Shown one piece after another: positions 54,024 to 62,853 of a stretch of 64,000 nucleotides of DNA (positions are counted from its first letter, which is position 1; each line of letters starts with the position of its first letter). Below the pieces are notes generated by a model, which saw only the letters and a list, made by a program, of their open reading frames with translations, was not told the origin of the DNA and searched no databases. The position numbers were made by a program, and so were the translations under genes. This stretch comes from an uncultured Rubrobacteraceae bacterium (GTDB lineage: Bacteria; Actinomycetota; Rubrobacteria; Rubrobacterales; Rubrobacteraceae), in assembly GCA_902806065.1 (NCBI GenBank), contig CADCVE010000054.1, positions 1 to 64,000 of the forward strand, in the 5' to 3' direction.

Positions 54024-54719
54024 CTAACTATTTGGGTCTGTTTTGAGATTTTTGAGATGGTAGCGGAGAAAAAGTTCGCCATGTGCAGCGTGTATTGAGA
54101 GCAGGTCTGCCGAAAAGTCTGTTCCGGGTGGGAGGGCTGGACCATGAAGGATTCCGGGTGATGATGGTCCTTGGCCACCAGTTAGCTTAGGAGCTAGGGT
54201 AAGGAAGATCTCGTCGACGAGGCCACCGCGGACGAGTGAGTAGTTCAGGGAGGGGCCACCTTCTACAAGGAGCACGGTTACTCCGTGTCGAGCCTTGAGC
54301 ACGTGCAGGGCTATACGAAGATCTATTGAATCACCTTCTACAGGCAGGGTCTCGACCAACGCCAGTTGCGAGAGCGTGGCAAGGCACTCTCCCGGGATAC
54401 CGGGAACGGTGAAGACGAGCCGGTCCTTGGGGGACGGACCCAGCAAGTTCTCTTTCAACGGCAGGTCCCCGCTCGCGCTTACGAGAACGGCCAAAGGTTG
54501 CGGCTCGCGGCCCTGGCTGACCCGAGTGCGACTGAGGTCCTCAGGGACAGACAGGTTGAGCTTCTCTGCACGCAAGGTAGAGGCGCCGATCATTACAGCA
54601 TCAACCCGGGAACGCAGAGAGCGCATTATGAGTCGATCGACCGGGCTACCGATGCTGCCGGCCTTTCCACTATTGGTAGTCACCTTTCCATCGAGCGAAG
54701 AGACCATGTTGATGACCAC
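54024..54719 (-). CDS. RibD C-terminal-type pyrimidine reductase
   Basis: A reductase of the RibD C-terminal/dihydrofolate-reductase-like family, NADPH-dependent and often tied to riboflavin synthesis or to unknown reductions when it stands alone. VINMVSSLDGKVTT is the substrate motif, DAVMIGASTLRAEKLNL the second block and LLVEGGPSLNYSLVRGGLVDEIF the NADPH motif. GTG 54719 is the first ordinary start. But the frame stays open upstream with PEVTRLFPEPSV and NPPDRPYV, typical of the family N-terminus, so the true start is probably earlier at a rare codon (ATT 54848). It follows hflX on the same strand. Confidence 0.87.
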   Translation of the reverse strand: MVINMVSSLDGKVTTNSGKAGSIGSPVDRLIMRSLRSRVDAVMIGASTLRAEKLNLSVPEDLSRTRVSQGREPQPLAVLVSASGDLPLKENLLGPSPKDRLVFTVPGIPGECLATLSQLALVETLPVEGDSIDLRIALHVLKARHGVTVLLVEGGPSLNYSLVRGGLVDEIFLTLAPKLTGGQGPSSPGILHGPALPPGTDFSADLLSIHAAHGELFLRYHLKNLKTDPNS

Positions 54720-54831
54720 ATAGGGCCTGTCGGGAGGGTTGACGGGGAAGGATAGTTCTCCGTAGACCTCTCCGACGGTGCGCGTTACGCTAGGTTCGGG
54801 AAAGAGCCGGGTGACCTCTGGCTCTTCAGGG

Positions 54832-56139
54832 TCAAGGGGAACGGTAATGCGCGTACCTGCGAGCTTGAGGTTTTGGTAGCGTGACTTCTAGCTCAAGACC
54901 CTCATTCGTGTCCTCGCGAGTATGTATCTCCGCCCGTCCGTAGAGGCCGTTTATTGCGCCGTACTCGGCGTGCGGAATGAGTAGACGCATACGCACACGG
55001 CTGCTGGCCAGAGCCTCGTTTATCGCGTCGAGTAAGGGAGTAGCATCCTGCCTGGCGCTTATCAAAACGGCCTTGGGGTACGCATCCAAAAGCTGCCGGC
55101 GGCGCTCCGCGGAGAGCATATCTGCCTTATTGAGGCACAATACGGACTCCTTCACGATATCGGAATTACCATGATCCGCTCCTGATAAAGCGTCTGCCAG
55201 TGTGTCTTCGACGGTGAGAATCTCCTCCCCAAGCTTCTCACTTGCGGCATCAGCGCACAGGATGATCACGCTGGCGTCTCTCGCGGCTTCAAGGGTGCTG
55301 GCGAAAGAATAAACAAGCTGGGTGGGCAGCTTCCTTATAAATCCAACTGTATCGGTCAATACGAAGTCGGGACGTGCGACAGCGCCGACGCGGTCTCTCC
55401 CTTGAGCATCGTCCGCTGGTACGGTGTTGTTTACGATCCTGCTCGTGGTCTCCAGGGTTTCGAATAGTCTGTCGGCGGTGGAGCGTCGCTCGCCGCTCAG
55501 GGCATTTAGGATCGTGGTCTTACCCGCGTTGGTGTACCCGACTAGAGCGACGCTCGGTGGACCTTCTTTTTTCAGGCGAGCACCCTGGGTCTTTCTTGCG
55601 GACCTCTCCTCCGCGAGGCGCTTGCGGATTCTCTCCATCCGCTGCCGTATGACGCGCCGGTCGTACTCCAGTTGCTGCTCGCCCGGCCCCCTGGTGACAA
55701 CGCCACCGCCACCGAGCCGGCTCAGGGCCTTGTAGCCTCCCCTTACCCTGGGTAACCGGTAGCTCAACTCCGCGAGCTCGACCTCGAGGCGGCTGGCGGC
55801 ATCCCTGGCATGAGCCTCGAAGATGCGAATGATCAGAAGCGTCCGGTCCACGACCTGTACTCCTGCCGCCTTCTCCAACACTCTTGCCTGTGAAGGCGCG
55901 AGCTCATCGTCGGTCACGACGACTCCAGCTCCAACACTTCCTACGAGTTCCCCTAGCTCCTCGCGCTTACCACGCCCCAGATATCCGACACCATCACGCC
56001 TACCCTGCTCTAAAAGCCCAACAACCTCAAGCCCTAGCGTCTCGGAAAGCCGGCCAAGCTCCGCTACCTGCCGATCCTCCCCCGCGCTCACTAATACCGC
56101 CCGACTCTCTAACTCCTGCTCGTTCACGCCCTTATTCAT
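54832..56139 (-). CDS. hflX: GTPase HflX
   Basis: A 435-residue ribosome-associated GTPase that rescues or splits stalled ribosomes. The N-terminal HflX domain has GRGKREELGELV, VVDRTLLIIRIFEAHA (cited in part) and the glycine-rich loop RGPGEQQLEYDRR. The G domain has G1 GYTNAGKTTILNALSG, G3 DTVGFIRKLP and G4 NKAD. ATG 56139 overlaps the miaA end by four bases. miaB-miaA-hflX is a common order. The gene ends where the RibD-type frame begins, with probable overlap. Confidence 0.94.
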   Translation of the reverse strand: MNKGVNEQELESRAVLVSAGEDRQVAELGRLSETLGLEVVGLLEQGRRDGVGYLGRGKREELGELVGSVGAGVVVTDDELAPSQARVLEKAAGVQVVDRTLLIIRIFEAHARDAASRLEVELAELSYRLPRVRGGYKALSRLGGGGVVTRGPGEQQLEYDRRVIRQRMERIRKRLAEERSARKTQGARLKKEGPPSVALVGYTNAGKTTILNALSGERRSTADRLFETLETTSRIVNNTVPADDAQGRDRVGAVARPDFVLTDTVGFIRKLPTQLVYSFASTLEAARDASVIILCADAASEKLGEEILTVEDTLADALSGADHGNSDIVKESVLCLNKADMLSAERRRQLLDAYPKAVLISARQDATPLLDAINEALASSRVRMRLLIPHAEYGAINGLYGRAEIHTREDTNEGLELEVTLPKPQARRYAHYRSP

Positions 56140-56990
56140 CCTTCTAGTATATCATGCACTATATGCTTAATATGCGGAGCGCTCGCTTCTTTCGGGGTAT
56201 CCAGGACGATGTGTGGGGTTGTATCGGGTAGGTTGCGGATGAGTTTGTCGAACCAGCGTATCTGCCTGCGGGCGAGTCTGCGGGTGCGGATGGCTATCTG
56301 CTCTTCGGCCTGGTTGGAGTGAAGTTCTCCGGAGGCGACGAGGAGCATCTCCTTTATGCCTATTGCCGTGCGTGCGGAGGGGTTTGGCAAGGTACCGGAT
56401 CCTATAAGACGCTTCGCTTCCCACAGTCCGTCGCGTGAGATCCTGGATGAGCGGACAGCTATGTTTCTGTCTAATTCCGATCTCTCCGGGCGCAGGTACA
56501 AGAAGGTAGCATCGCATGTCATCTGGCTTTTGCGGGTGCCCCAGATCGAACCGCGCTCCGGGGCACCGGTGAGATCTAGCTCAAGTCTCCTGGCTTCTCG
56601 CCTTGGGTTCGTGGCGTTAACCGCGAGGTTTGCGGCATTTGCCCGGACTTCGGCAGGAGCCTTGGGAGCTAGTGGTATATCCAGCAACATAGCATTCAGG
56701 TACATGCCGGTGCCAGCATCTAGCACGAATGGAAGATCGGCAGACAGAGAAGATATTATCGACTCAGAGTGGTCCTTATGGTGGGCTACGGTCCATTCAT
56801 CAGCCACGGAGACTATTCCTACCATCTCGGCCGCACGCGTGCGCCCCTGGTTGGTTAGCAGTGGGACCTCCCGGTATACCTGCATGGAATCCACTACTAA
56901 GGTTGTCGCCCATTCCCCGAACTTCTCGGAGATAGTCTCCGCTAACACATCCGCGAGGGCACTCTTGCCAGCGGCTGTCGGGCCGCACAC
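56136..56990 (-). CDS. miaA: tRNA dimethylallyltransferase MiaA (divergent)
   Basis: About 284 residues, transferring dimethylallyl to A37 of tRNAs reading UNN codons. GPTAAGKSALADVLAE is the P-loop, VVDSMQVYREV the conserved Asp-Ser-Gln block, DAGTGMYLNAMLLDIPLAP the third and RTRRLARRQIRWFDKL the C-terminal block. The TxKP and HHLID motifs of classical MiaA are altered (TNQGRT, GIVSVADEWTVAHHKDH). GTG 56990 is the first ordinary start, but it removes the first beta strand. In frame upstream, CTG 57029 overlaps the miaB stop as CTGA and adds the missing NRKAVVV strand. Confidence 0.88.
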   Translation of the reverse strand: MCGPTAAGKSALADVLAETISEKFGEWATTLVVDSMQVYREVPLLTNQGRTRAAEMVGIVSVADEWTVAHHKDHSESIISSLSADLPFVLDAGTGMYLNAMLLDIPLAPKAPAEVRANAANLAVNATNPRREARRLELDLTGAPERGSIWGTRKSQMTCDATFLYLRPERSELDRNIAVRSSRISRDGLWEAKRLIGSGTLPNPSARTAIGIKEMLLVASGELHSNQAEEQIAIRTRRLARRQIRWFDKLIRNLPDTTPHIVLDTPKEASAPHIKHIVHDILEG

Positions 56991-57025
56991 GACGACGGCC
57001 TTACGGTTTCTCTCGCCAGGTTTCG

Positions 57026-58459
57026 TCAGCGCGGTCTCTCCCTGGGTGCTCTATCCCCAGAGTTAGCTTCTGCTGGGTCCGCGTATAGAACGTGCGGACC
57101 CGCGGAGCCTATCCTCGCGGTGACGTATGTTCCGGGTGGGGCATTGGTCTGAACGTGTACGGCATGGCCGCTCCAGGTCTCGCCGATGGCGTTACCCTCC
57201 TCAGGGTTACGTCCATATCGAATGTAGATTTCCTCGGTCGAGCCGATCTTCTTCTGGTTATTCTCGAAGGCGTTTTGCTCCACGGCTCGCAGTACTTCCA
57301 CGAACCTTCTCTGGACGACCCTCTCCGGCGGCGTCCCCGGTAGTTCGGCCGCCTCTGTACCGCGACGAGGGGAGAACTTGAAGATGTAGGCGGAATCGAA
57401 ACGGCAGTCCTCGACCAGCCTCAAGGTTTCTTCGTGGTCGTGCTCGGTCTCTCCAGGGTGCCCTACTATAATATCGGTGCTTAGAGTTCCATCCGGGACG
57501 GCCTTGCGGAAGACCTCTATCTTCCGGCGGTACCTCTCGGATTTATACCCCCGGTGCATGATCTTCAGCATCCGATCCGAGCCCGACTGCACTGGTAGGT
57601 GCAACTTCTTCACCAGCGTCTTCTTCTCCCCGATCAACCTGAGCGTCCTGTCTTCCATGTTGGACGGGTGACTGGTCGTGAACCATACTCGCGGCGCCTC
57701 CTCCGCTATCCTCTCCAAGAGATCACAGAACCTCTTGCCACTCTCACGCCAGGCATCCACCGTCTGGCCTAACAAAGTCACGTATCGCGTCCCCGTAGAA
57801 ACCAGCCCATGAACCTCGTCTACTATGTTCTCCATCGGCCGGCATGACATCCTGCCCCGAACGGACGGCACTACACAATAGCTGCATTTGTAGTTGCAAC
57901 CAGTCATTATGGTAACGAACGCCGAGTGCTCGCCCTCTGTTCCTGGTAGCTCCGGTGTATGTGTTTCTTCCATACCTGGCAGACCCACGAATTCAGCCAG
58001 CTCGTAAGTATTATGAGTACCCAATACGAGGTCTATCCCAAATTGTCGTTGTAGATCTCTTGACTCACCGGAAGCGCCGATGCAGCCGGTCAGGGCGAAC
58101 TTCTTGACGCGGCCTTCTCTCTTGAGACGACTGAGTTCACCGAGGTGGCCGCGTACGCGGTCCACAGCATTCTCCCGGACGTAGCAGGTATTGAGGACTA
58201 CAATGTCAGCGTCTTCGTAGCGGTTCACCTCGGCGTATCCAGCGTCCAGAATCATGCGACGCATCCGGTCAGAGTCGTGGACGTTCATCTGGCAACCAAA
58301 GGTTCGTATGCAAGCCGTCTTTGACGCGCCCTGCCCGCTACGCGTCCACGAGTTCTCGGGGTCTTCTGGGGCGCCAAAAGAGGGTTTGCTGGAGAGCGGG
58401 ATCGGGGTTATGCTCTTTGCTGTTTGGTTTGCGTACTGAACGTGATCAGTGCTACTCAT
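57026..58459 (-). CDS. miaB: tRNA-2-methylthio-N6-dimethylallyladenosine synthase MiaB
   Basis: A 477-residue radical-SAM methylthiotransferase acting after MiaA. The N-terminal domain supplies the auxiliary cluster cysteines in TFGCQMN, LNTCYVREN and ALTGCIGA. The radical-SAM motif is GCNYKCSYCVVP, HLPVQSGSDRMLKIMHRGY follows and a TRAM domain ends the protein. ATG 58459 is chosen since GGAGGA lies five bases before it; an in-frame ATG at 58477 has no such site. The first 50 residues are an unusual Ser/Pro-rich extension before the core. Confidence 0.95.
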   Translation of the reverse strand: MSSTDHVQYANQTAKSITPIPLSSKPSFGAPEDPENSWTRSGQGASKTACIRTFGCQMNVHDSDRMRRMILDAGYAEVNRYEDADIVVLNTCYVRENAVDRVRGHLGELSRLKREGRVKKFALTGCIGASGESRDLQRQFGIDLVLGTHNTYELAEFVGLPGMEETHTPELPGTEGEHSAFVTIMTGCNYKCSYCVVPSVRGRMSCRPMENIVDEVHGLVSTGTRYVTLLGQTVDAWRESGKRFCDLLERIAEEAPRVWFTTSHPSNMEDRTLRLIGEKKTLVKKLHLPVQSGSDRMLKIMHRGYKSERYRRKIEVFRKAVPDGTLSTDIIVGHPGETEHDHEETLRLVEDCRFDSAYIFKFSPRRGTEAAELPGTPPERVVQRRFVEVLRAVEQNAFENNQKKIGSTEEIYIRYGRNPEEGNAIGETWSGHAVHVQTNAPPGTYVTARIGSAGPHVLYADPAEANSGDRAPRERPR

Positions 58460-59420
58460 ATTCTTCCTCCGGTTCATAAACGCGGCCTCTTATGATTACC
58501 TCTCCGGGGCGCGCATCGAAGTCTAACCCCGCGAGCTCCAGGTAACTCGCCGCCGCCGCCCTCCGCAGGACGCCGCGGATCTCCGCAAGGTCGTCGTTGC
58601 CAATGGAGAGTATAGGCCCTCCAGGACTCTCCGACCTCGCCTCACGAGAGCCCACACGGCTACCGCCTCTCACAGCGCTCCCCGAACTCGAGGATATATC
58701 CTTCGCGGCCGTAACCTCCCCCGCGACAACCCTCTGAACTGTCCTCAGTGATACCTCTAAACCTAAAGCCAAAGCCGCCTCCCTTATCCCCTGCGCTTGC
58801 GAGTGGTCCCCTTGTGTGTCCCTGACAAGTCCTTGTATTATGTGGTTTTGTAGCAGGCGGGCGAGGATGCTAGCGGGCGAGGCTTGGTAGATGCGGGGCT
58901 GGAGGATGGAGGGGATGGAGGGGCTAGCAGCGAATCTGGTTATGGTAGCGAGGAGGTTGGTTTTGGAGGGGCGGGAGCCCGCCTGGAGGGTCTTCTCGGG
59001 GAGGGTGTGAGTATCGAAGACTAGTTTTATAGCGGTTGGTGAAGTCGTGGAGAGGACTTCGGCGTAGAGTGCGGCGTTCTTTACATGGTAGAGGGAGAGG
59101 CCCGCGCCATGCGGGAGGTCTTCTTCGGTTCCGGGGAGTATGGGATCGAGGTGGCGGGTGGTTACGCCAGGCTCGAAGATAAGGTGTCTGTGAGTTTCGG
59201 GGATGCCCTGTCCGTCATCCAAAACTACAAGGGTACGATATCGGCGAGCGCGGAGCGAGGAGGCGACGTAGATGTTACGGGCGCCGGCATCGCGAGAGTT
59301 ACGGAGAAGCTCGTGGAGGGCGTCCTCGACGTAGAGGATACGCCCCGGACTGCGGCGGGCGCCTTCGGCTCCAAGTAGCCGGGCGAAGCCGTTCCCGAGA
59401 TCCCTGTATGGTCCTTGCAC
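58452..59420 (-). CDS. GHKL-family ATPase with C-terminal helix-turn-helix-like region
   Basis: A 322-residue protein. Residues about 1-125 form a Bergerat ATP-binding fold: the N box LHELLRNSRDAGA, the G1 box LDDGQGIPE and the G2 box HGAGLSLYHVKNAALYA, as in MutL, Hsp90 and histidine kinases. No histidine phosphoacceptor or MutL C-terminal region is seen. Residues about 200-240 (GIREAALALGLEVSLRTVQR) look like a helix-turn-helix. GTG 59420; its stop overlaps miaB by eight bases. The function is unknown; it lies between rny and miaB, so a role in DNA or RNA metabolism is conceivable. Confidence 0.75.
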   Translation of the reverse strand: MQGPYRDLGNGFARLLGAEGARRSPGRILYVEDALHELLRNSRDAGARNIYVASSLRARRYRTLVVLDDGQGIPETHRHLIFEPGVTTRHLDPILPGTEEDLPHGAGLSLYHVKNAALYAEVLSTTSPTAIKLVFDTHTLPEKTLQAGSRPSKTNLLATITRFAASPSIPSILQPRIYQASPASILARLLQNHIIQGLVRDTQGDHSQAQGIREAALALGLEVSLRTVQRVVAGEVTAAKDISSSSGSAVRGGSRVGSREARSESPGGPILSIGNDDLAEIRGVLRRAAAASYLELAGLDFDARPGEVIIRGRVYEPEEEYE

Positions 59421-59443
59421 GGGCTTTCTGACCTCTGTACTTT

Positions 59444-60988
59444 TTAGCGGGCGACCTCGGTAACGCGGCTCTCGCGGATGACGGTGACCCGGATCTGGCC
59501 GGGGTATTCGAGATCGCTCTCGATCTGTTTGGAGATGTCGAAGGCGAGCTTGGCGGCGATGCGGTCGTCCACCTCACTCGGTTGGACCATTACCCGGATC
59601 TCACGTCCAGCCTGGATGGCGTAAGCTTTGTCTACACCGCGGTGGCCTAGAGCGATGTCCTCCAACGAGCGCAACCTTTCGATGTAGGTTTCCGTGGTCT
59701 CGCGCCTCGCGCCTGGACGGGCAGCCGAGACGGCGTCGGCGGTGGCTACCAGCACATCCTCGACGGTCTGCATCTCGATCTCGTGGTGGTGGGCGGAGAC
59801 GGCACGCACGACATCGTCGACCTCGCCGGCTTTCTTGGCCAACCTTCCACCGATAAGGGCGTGGGTGCCTTCCACTTCGTGATCCACGGCCTTTCCAATA
59901 TCGTGCAGGAGAGCGCCGCGGCGAGCAATCTTCACGTTTGCACCTAGCTCGGCAGCCATCATTCCACAGAGGTTCGCGACCTCTATAGAGTGGGCGAGGA
60001 CATTCTGGCCGTAAGAAGTGCGGTACTTCAGGGCACCGAGCAAACGGAGCAAATCGCCGTGCATGCCGCCGGAGATCTTGGCGTCGTAAAGCGCCTGGCG
60101 TCCGGCGTTTTTTATCTCTTTTTCGACGTCTTTTCGGGCTTTTGCAACGACCTGCTCTATGCGGCCCGGATGGATGCGTCCGTCCTTCACCAACTGCTGC
60201 ATCGCGATCCGGCCGATCTCCCGCCGCACCGGATCGAAACTAGAAACAACCACCGTCTCCGGCGTATCGTCGATGATCACATCAACCCCCGTCGCCGCCT
60301 CGAACGCCCGGATGTTCCTACCCTCGCGCCCGATCACACGCCCCTTCATGTCATCAGACGTGAGCGTGACAGCCTTGACCGTGGACTCAGCGGTTATATC
60401 CGAAGCAAGCCGCTCCATTGTAGCGGCCGTGATGCGCCGTGCCTCCGCGTCAGCCCTCTCATCCGCCTCTAGCGTCCTGTCGCGAACCATGCGCCCGAGC
60501 CTGTCCTCTAGCTCCACTTCAAGGTTATCGAAGAGCCTGCGCTCGGCCTCGGCTCTCGTTAACCCTGCAACCTCTTCCAGAGCTTTAACCTGGTCAAGTT
60601 CGCGTGTTTCGAGTTCGGTGGTGCGTTTCCGCAGCTCCTCTTCCCTGCGAGCGAGGTCACGACGTTCGCGGTCGATCTCGGAGTCTCGTCTGTCGAGAGC
60701 GGCGTCACGGTTATCGAGCCTCTCCTCGACACGGCCCAACTCGGCGCGCCGCGCCCGGATCTCCGTCTCGGCCTCGGCCTTGAGCGCGAGAGCAGCCTCC
60801 TTGGCTGAGAGTTCGGCCTCGCGACGGGCATTCTCCGCTGAGCGCTGAGCCTCTTCGACAATGGAGCGGGCATCGGATCTAGCCTCGGCCTGGCGAGCCA
60901 CCATCCTTGATTTGCTAAACAAGTAGCCTGCGATGAGGCCAACCGCGAGGCTAGCGACAAGCCCCAGGACCAGCAATAAAACGTTCAC
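59444..60988 (-). CDS. rny: Ribonuclease Y
   Basis: A 514-residue membrane-anchored endoribonuclease starting mRNA decay. An N-terminal membrane helix (VLGLVASLAVGLIAGYLF) leads into a long coiled coil (about 30-190, Glu/Arg/Ala-rich), a KH domain (SDDMKGRVIGREGRNIRAFE) and an HD phosphohydrolase domain with the HD of ALLHDIGKAVDHE. GTG 60988 is chosen because GGAGGAAAG precedes it by eight bases; the TTG at 61003 overlaps that site. A very stable hairpin sits just upstream. The coiled-coil part shows a C-to-G strand switch near 60,590. Confidence 0.95.
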   Translation of the reverse strand: MNVLLLVLGLVASLAVGLIAGYLFSKSRMVARQAEARSDARSIVEEAQRSAENARREAELSAKEAALALKAEAETEIRARRAELGRVEERLDNRDAALDRRDSEIDRERRDLARREEELRKRTTELETRELDQVKALEEVAGLTRAEAERRLFDNLEVELEDRLGRMVRDRTLEADERADAEARRITAATMERLASDITAESTVKAVTLTSDDMKGRVIGREGRNIRAFEAATGVDVIIDDTPETVVVSSFDPVRREIGRIAMQQLVKDGRIHPGRIEQVVAKARKDVEKEIKNAGRQALYDAKISGGMHGDLLRLLGALKYRTSYGQNVLAHSIEVANLCGMMAAELGANVKIARRGALLHDIGKAVDHEVEGTHALIGGRLAKKAGEVDDVVRAVSAHHHEIEMQTVEDVLVATADAVSAARPGARRETTETYIERLRSLEDIALGHRGVDKAYAIQAGREIRVMVQPSEVDDRIAAKLAFDISKQIESDLEYPGQIRVTVIRESRVTEVAR

Positions 60989-61011
60989 TAAACTTTCCTC
61001 CAAAACGTCGC

Positions 61012-61053
61012 CCGCCGCGGCGACCGGGTCGTAGGACCCCGTCGCCGCGGCGG
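61012..61053 (-). repeat. Strong 13-bp hairpin with inner stem upstream of rny
   Basis: CCGCCGCGGCGAC (61012-61024) and GTCGCCGCGGCGG (61041-61053) pair perfectly. Inside, GGGTC (61026-61030) pairs with GACCC (61035-61039) around GTAG, leaving one C-C mismatch. Read on the minus strand it follows recX and precedes rny, with TTTT ten bases later. It may terminate recX transcription or control rny. Confidence 0.8.
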
Positions 61054-61076
61054 CGGTCGGTATACTCCGGTCGTTA

Positions 61077-61691
61077 CTAGTCGGCTTCCCCGCGGTAATC
61101 GCGGGCTACCTCCGCACAGATGTCAGCAGAATAGCCCCGCCGCATAAGGAAGCCATGGACCCGGCGCGCCTGCGCGCCAGACCCTCCACCGGTATTATAA
61201 CGCCGCCGCGCGGCCTCGCGGGCCGCCTCGCTCTCGGAGCCCTCCGTAAATGCTTCCTCAATGATCTCCCGCGCGATCTCTTCATCCACCCCAGCCCGCC
61301 TGAGGTCCCCGTAGATCCTGCGCGGCCCATACTTTCTGGCCTCGGCGCGGACGAGCTCTCGCGCGAACCCTTCATCGTCGATATAGCCCATCTCTTCCAG
61401 ACGCTCGACCACGACGTCTACAGTACCCTCAGCATAGCCCACCCGGTGAAGCCTCTCATTAATCTCCCCGCGTGAACGAGCCCGGTACCCCAAGATGTTC
61501 AGGGCCTTGTTCATCGCCAGCGGCCTCTCCCCCGCGATCCTGACCTCCGCAAGCTCCTCCACAGAGAACGTGGCACCCTCACGCAAGCCGCGCTCGGTAG
61601 CAACACCCGCGTCCAACTCCGCCCAAAACTCACCGTCGACCTGGACCCTGATCCTGCCACGCCGCTCATGAGCGCCGGTTATGATCGGCAC
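61077..61691 (-). CDS. recX: Regulatory protein RecX
   Basis: A 204-residue modulator that binds RecA filaments and limits recombination. It consists of helical repeats: ALNILGYRARSRGEINERL, VVVERLEEMGYIDDEGFARE with the conserved YIDDEGFA, RKYGPRRIYGDLRRAGVDEE and FLMRRGYSADICAEVARDY. The N-terminal 60 residues form a beta-strand-rich extension (GRIRVQVDGEFWAELDAGVA) found in actinobacterial RecX. It follows recA by 40 bases on the same strand, the usual arrangement. Start ATG 61691. Confidence 0.94.
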   Translation of the reverse strand: MPIITGAHERRGRIRVQVDGEFWAELDAGVATERGLREGATFSVEELAEVRIAGERPLAMNKALNILGYRARSRGEINERLHRVGYAEGTVDVVVERLEEMGYIDDEGFARELVRAEARKYGPRRIYGDLRRAGVDEEIAREIIEEAFTEGSESEAAREAARRRYNTGGGSGAQARRVHGFLMRRGYSADICAEVARDYRGEAD

Positions 61692-61731
61692 CCGGCCCCC
61701 TTGAATTCCCTACCACAAATAGCCGGAGTCC

Positions 61732-62799
61732 CTACGCCAGACGCCCAGAGGATGCCTCAGCGCCCTGGCGCTCAGTGCCCGAAGCCTCTTCCTGGCCGTC
61801 AAGGGGGGGTGCGGGACTGGTGAATCCTAGCTTCTCGTGGATGTCGGCGAGGATACGTGCGCGCACGTCGTCGTTCTCCTTCAGGAACTGCTTGGAGTTC
61901 TCCCGGCCCTGCCCGAGCCTCTCATCCCCGTAGGCGAACCAGGCACCCGACTTCTGCACCACGTTGTGGAGGATGCCCACGTCGAGCAGACTCCCCTCCT
62001 TGGAGATACCTTCGCCGTACATAATGTCGAACTCCACGACCTTGAACGGCGGCGCTACCTTGTTCTTGGCAATCTTGACCTTCGTCTGGTTGCCTACCGT
62101 ATCGTTGCCTACCTTGAGAGCCCCGATGCGCCTTATGTCCAGCCTGACGCTCGAATAAAACTTGAGCGCCCGTCCGCCCGGCGTCGTCTCGGGAGACCCG
62201 AACATCACCCCAATCTTCTCCCTCAACTGGTTGATAAAGATGGCCGTCGTGTTGGAACGGCTCAACGACCCCGAGAGCTTCCTCAAAGCCTGGCTCATTA
62301 GTCGAGCCTGCAGCCCTACGTGCGAGTCTCCCATCTCACCCTCGATCTCAGCTCTAGGCACGAGGGCGGCGACGGAGTCGATCACGACGATGTCGAGAGC
62401 GCCGGAGCGGATGAGGGTATCGGCTATCTCGAGGGCCTGCTCACCATTGTCGGGCTGGGAAAAGTACAGGTTTTCGAGGTCCACGCCTATGGCTTCGGCG
62501 TAGGTGGGGTCGAGGGCATGTTCGGCGTCTATGAACGCGGCGAGACCACCCGTCTTTTGGGCCTCCGCGATGATGTGTAGGGCGAGAGTAGTCTTGCCGC
62601 TAGATTCAGGACCGTAAATCTCCACGATACGGCCCTTGGGGACGCCGCCGACACCAAGCGCCAGGTCCAGCGCCAGGGCGCCCGTGGAGATCGAAGCGAC
62701 CTTACGCGGCGGTTCGTCGCCCATGCGCATGATCGCACCCTTACCAAACTGCTTCTCTATATGAGAGACGGCGGCGCCCATAGCCTTCGTCTTGTCCAT
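61732..62799 (-). CDS. recA: Recombinase RecA
   Basis: A 355-residue strand-exchange ATPase and SOS co-protease. The P-loop lies in [13 protein letters not shown], Walker B in [20 protein letters not shown], loop L1 nearby, and loop L2 in [30 protein letters not shown] (parts cited: [20 protein letters not shown]). The acidic C-terminal tail is replaced by a Ser/Glu-rich one. ATG 62799 is chosen, with GGAGG eight bases upstream; the TTG at 62814 overlaps that site. No intein is present. A promoter with TTGGGA and TATAAT lies upstream. Confidence 0.98.
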   Translation of the reverse strand: MDKTKAMGAAVSHIEKQFGKGAIMRMGDEPPRKVASISTGALALDLALGVGGVPKGRIVEIYGPESSGKTTLALHIIAEAQKTGGLAAFIDAEHALDPTYAEAIGVDLENLYFSQPDNGEQALEIADTLIRSGALDIVVIDSVAALVPRAEIEGEMGDSHVGLQARLMSQALRKLSGSLSRSNTTAIFINQLREKIGVMFGSPETTPGGRALKFYSSVRLDIRRIGALKVGNDTVGNQTKVKIAKNKVAPPFKVVEFDIMYGEGISKEGSLLDVGILHNVVQKSGAWFAYGDERLGQGRENSKQFLKENDDVRARILADIHEKLGFTSPAPPLDGQEEASGTERQGAEASSGRLA

Positions 62800-62853
62800 C
62801 TTCTCGTCCTCCAAAAAGGTTGCTTAGCACTGATTCTTGCTTGGAACAACCAG

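Noticed and set aside
60159..60848. 229-residue Ser-rich frame antisense to rny
   Set aside because: Antisense of the Arg/Glu coiled coil; low-complexity shadow.
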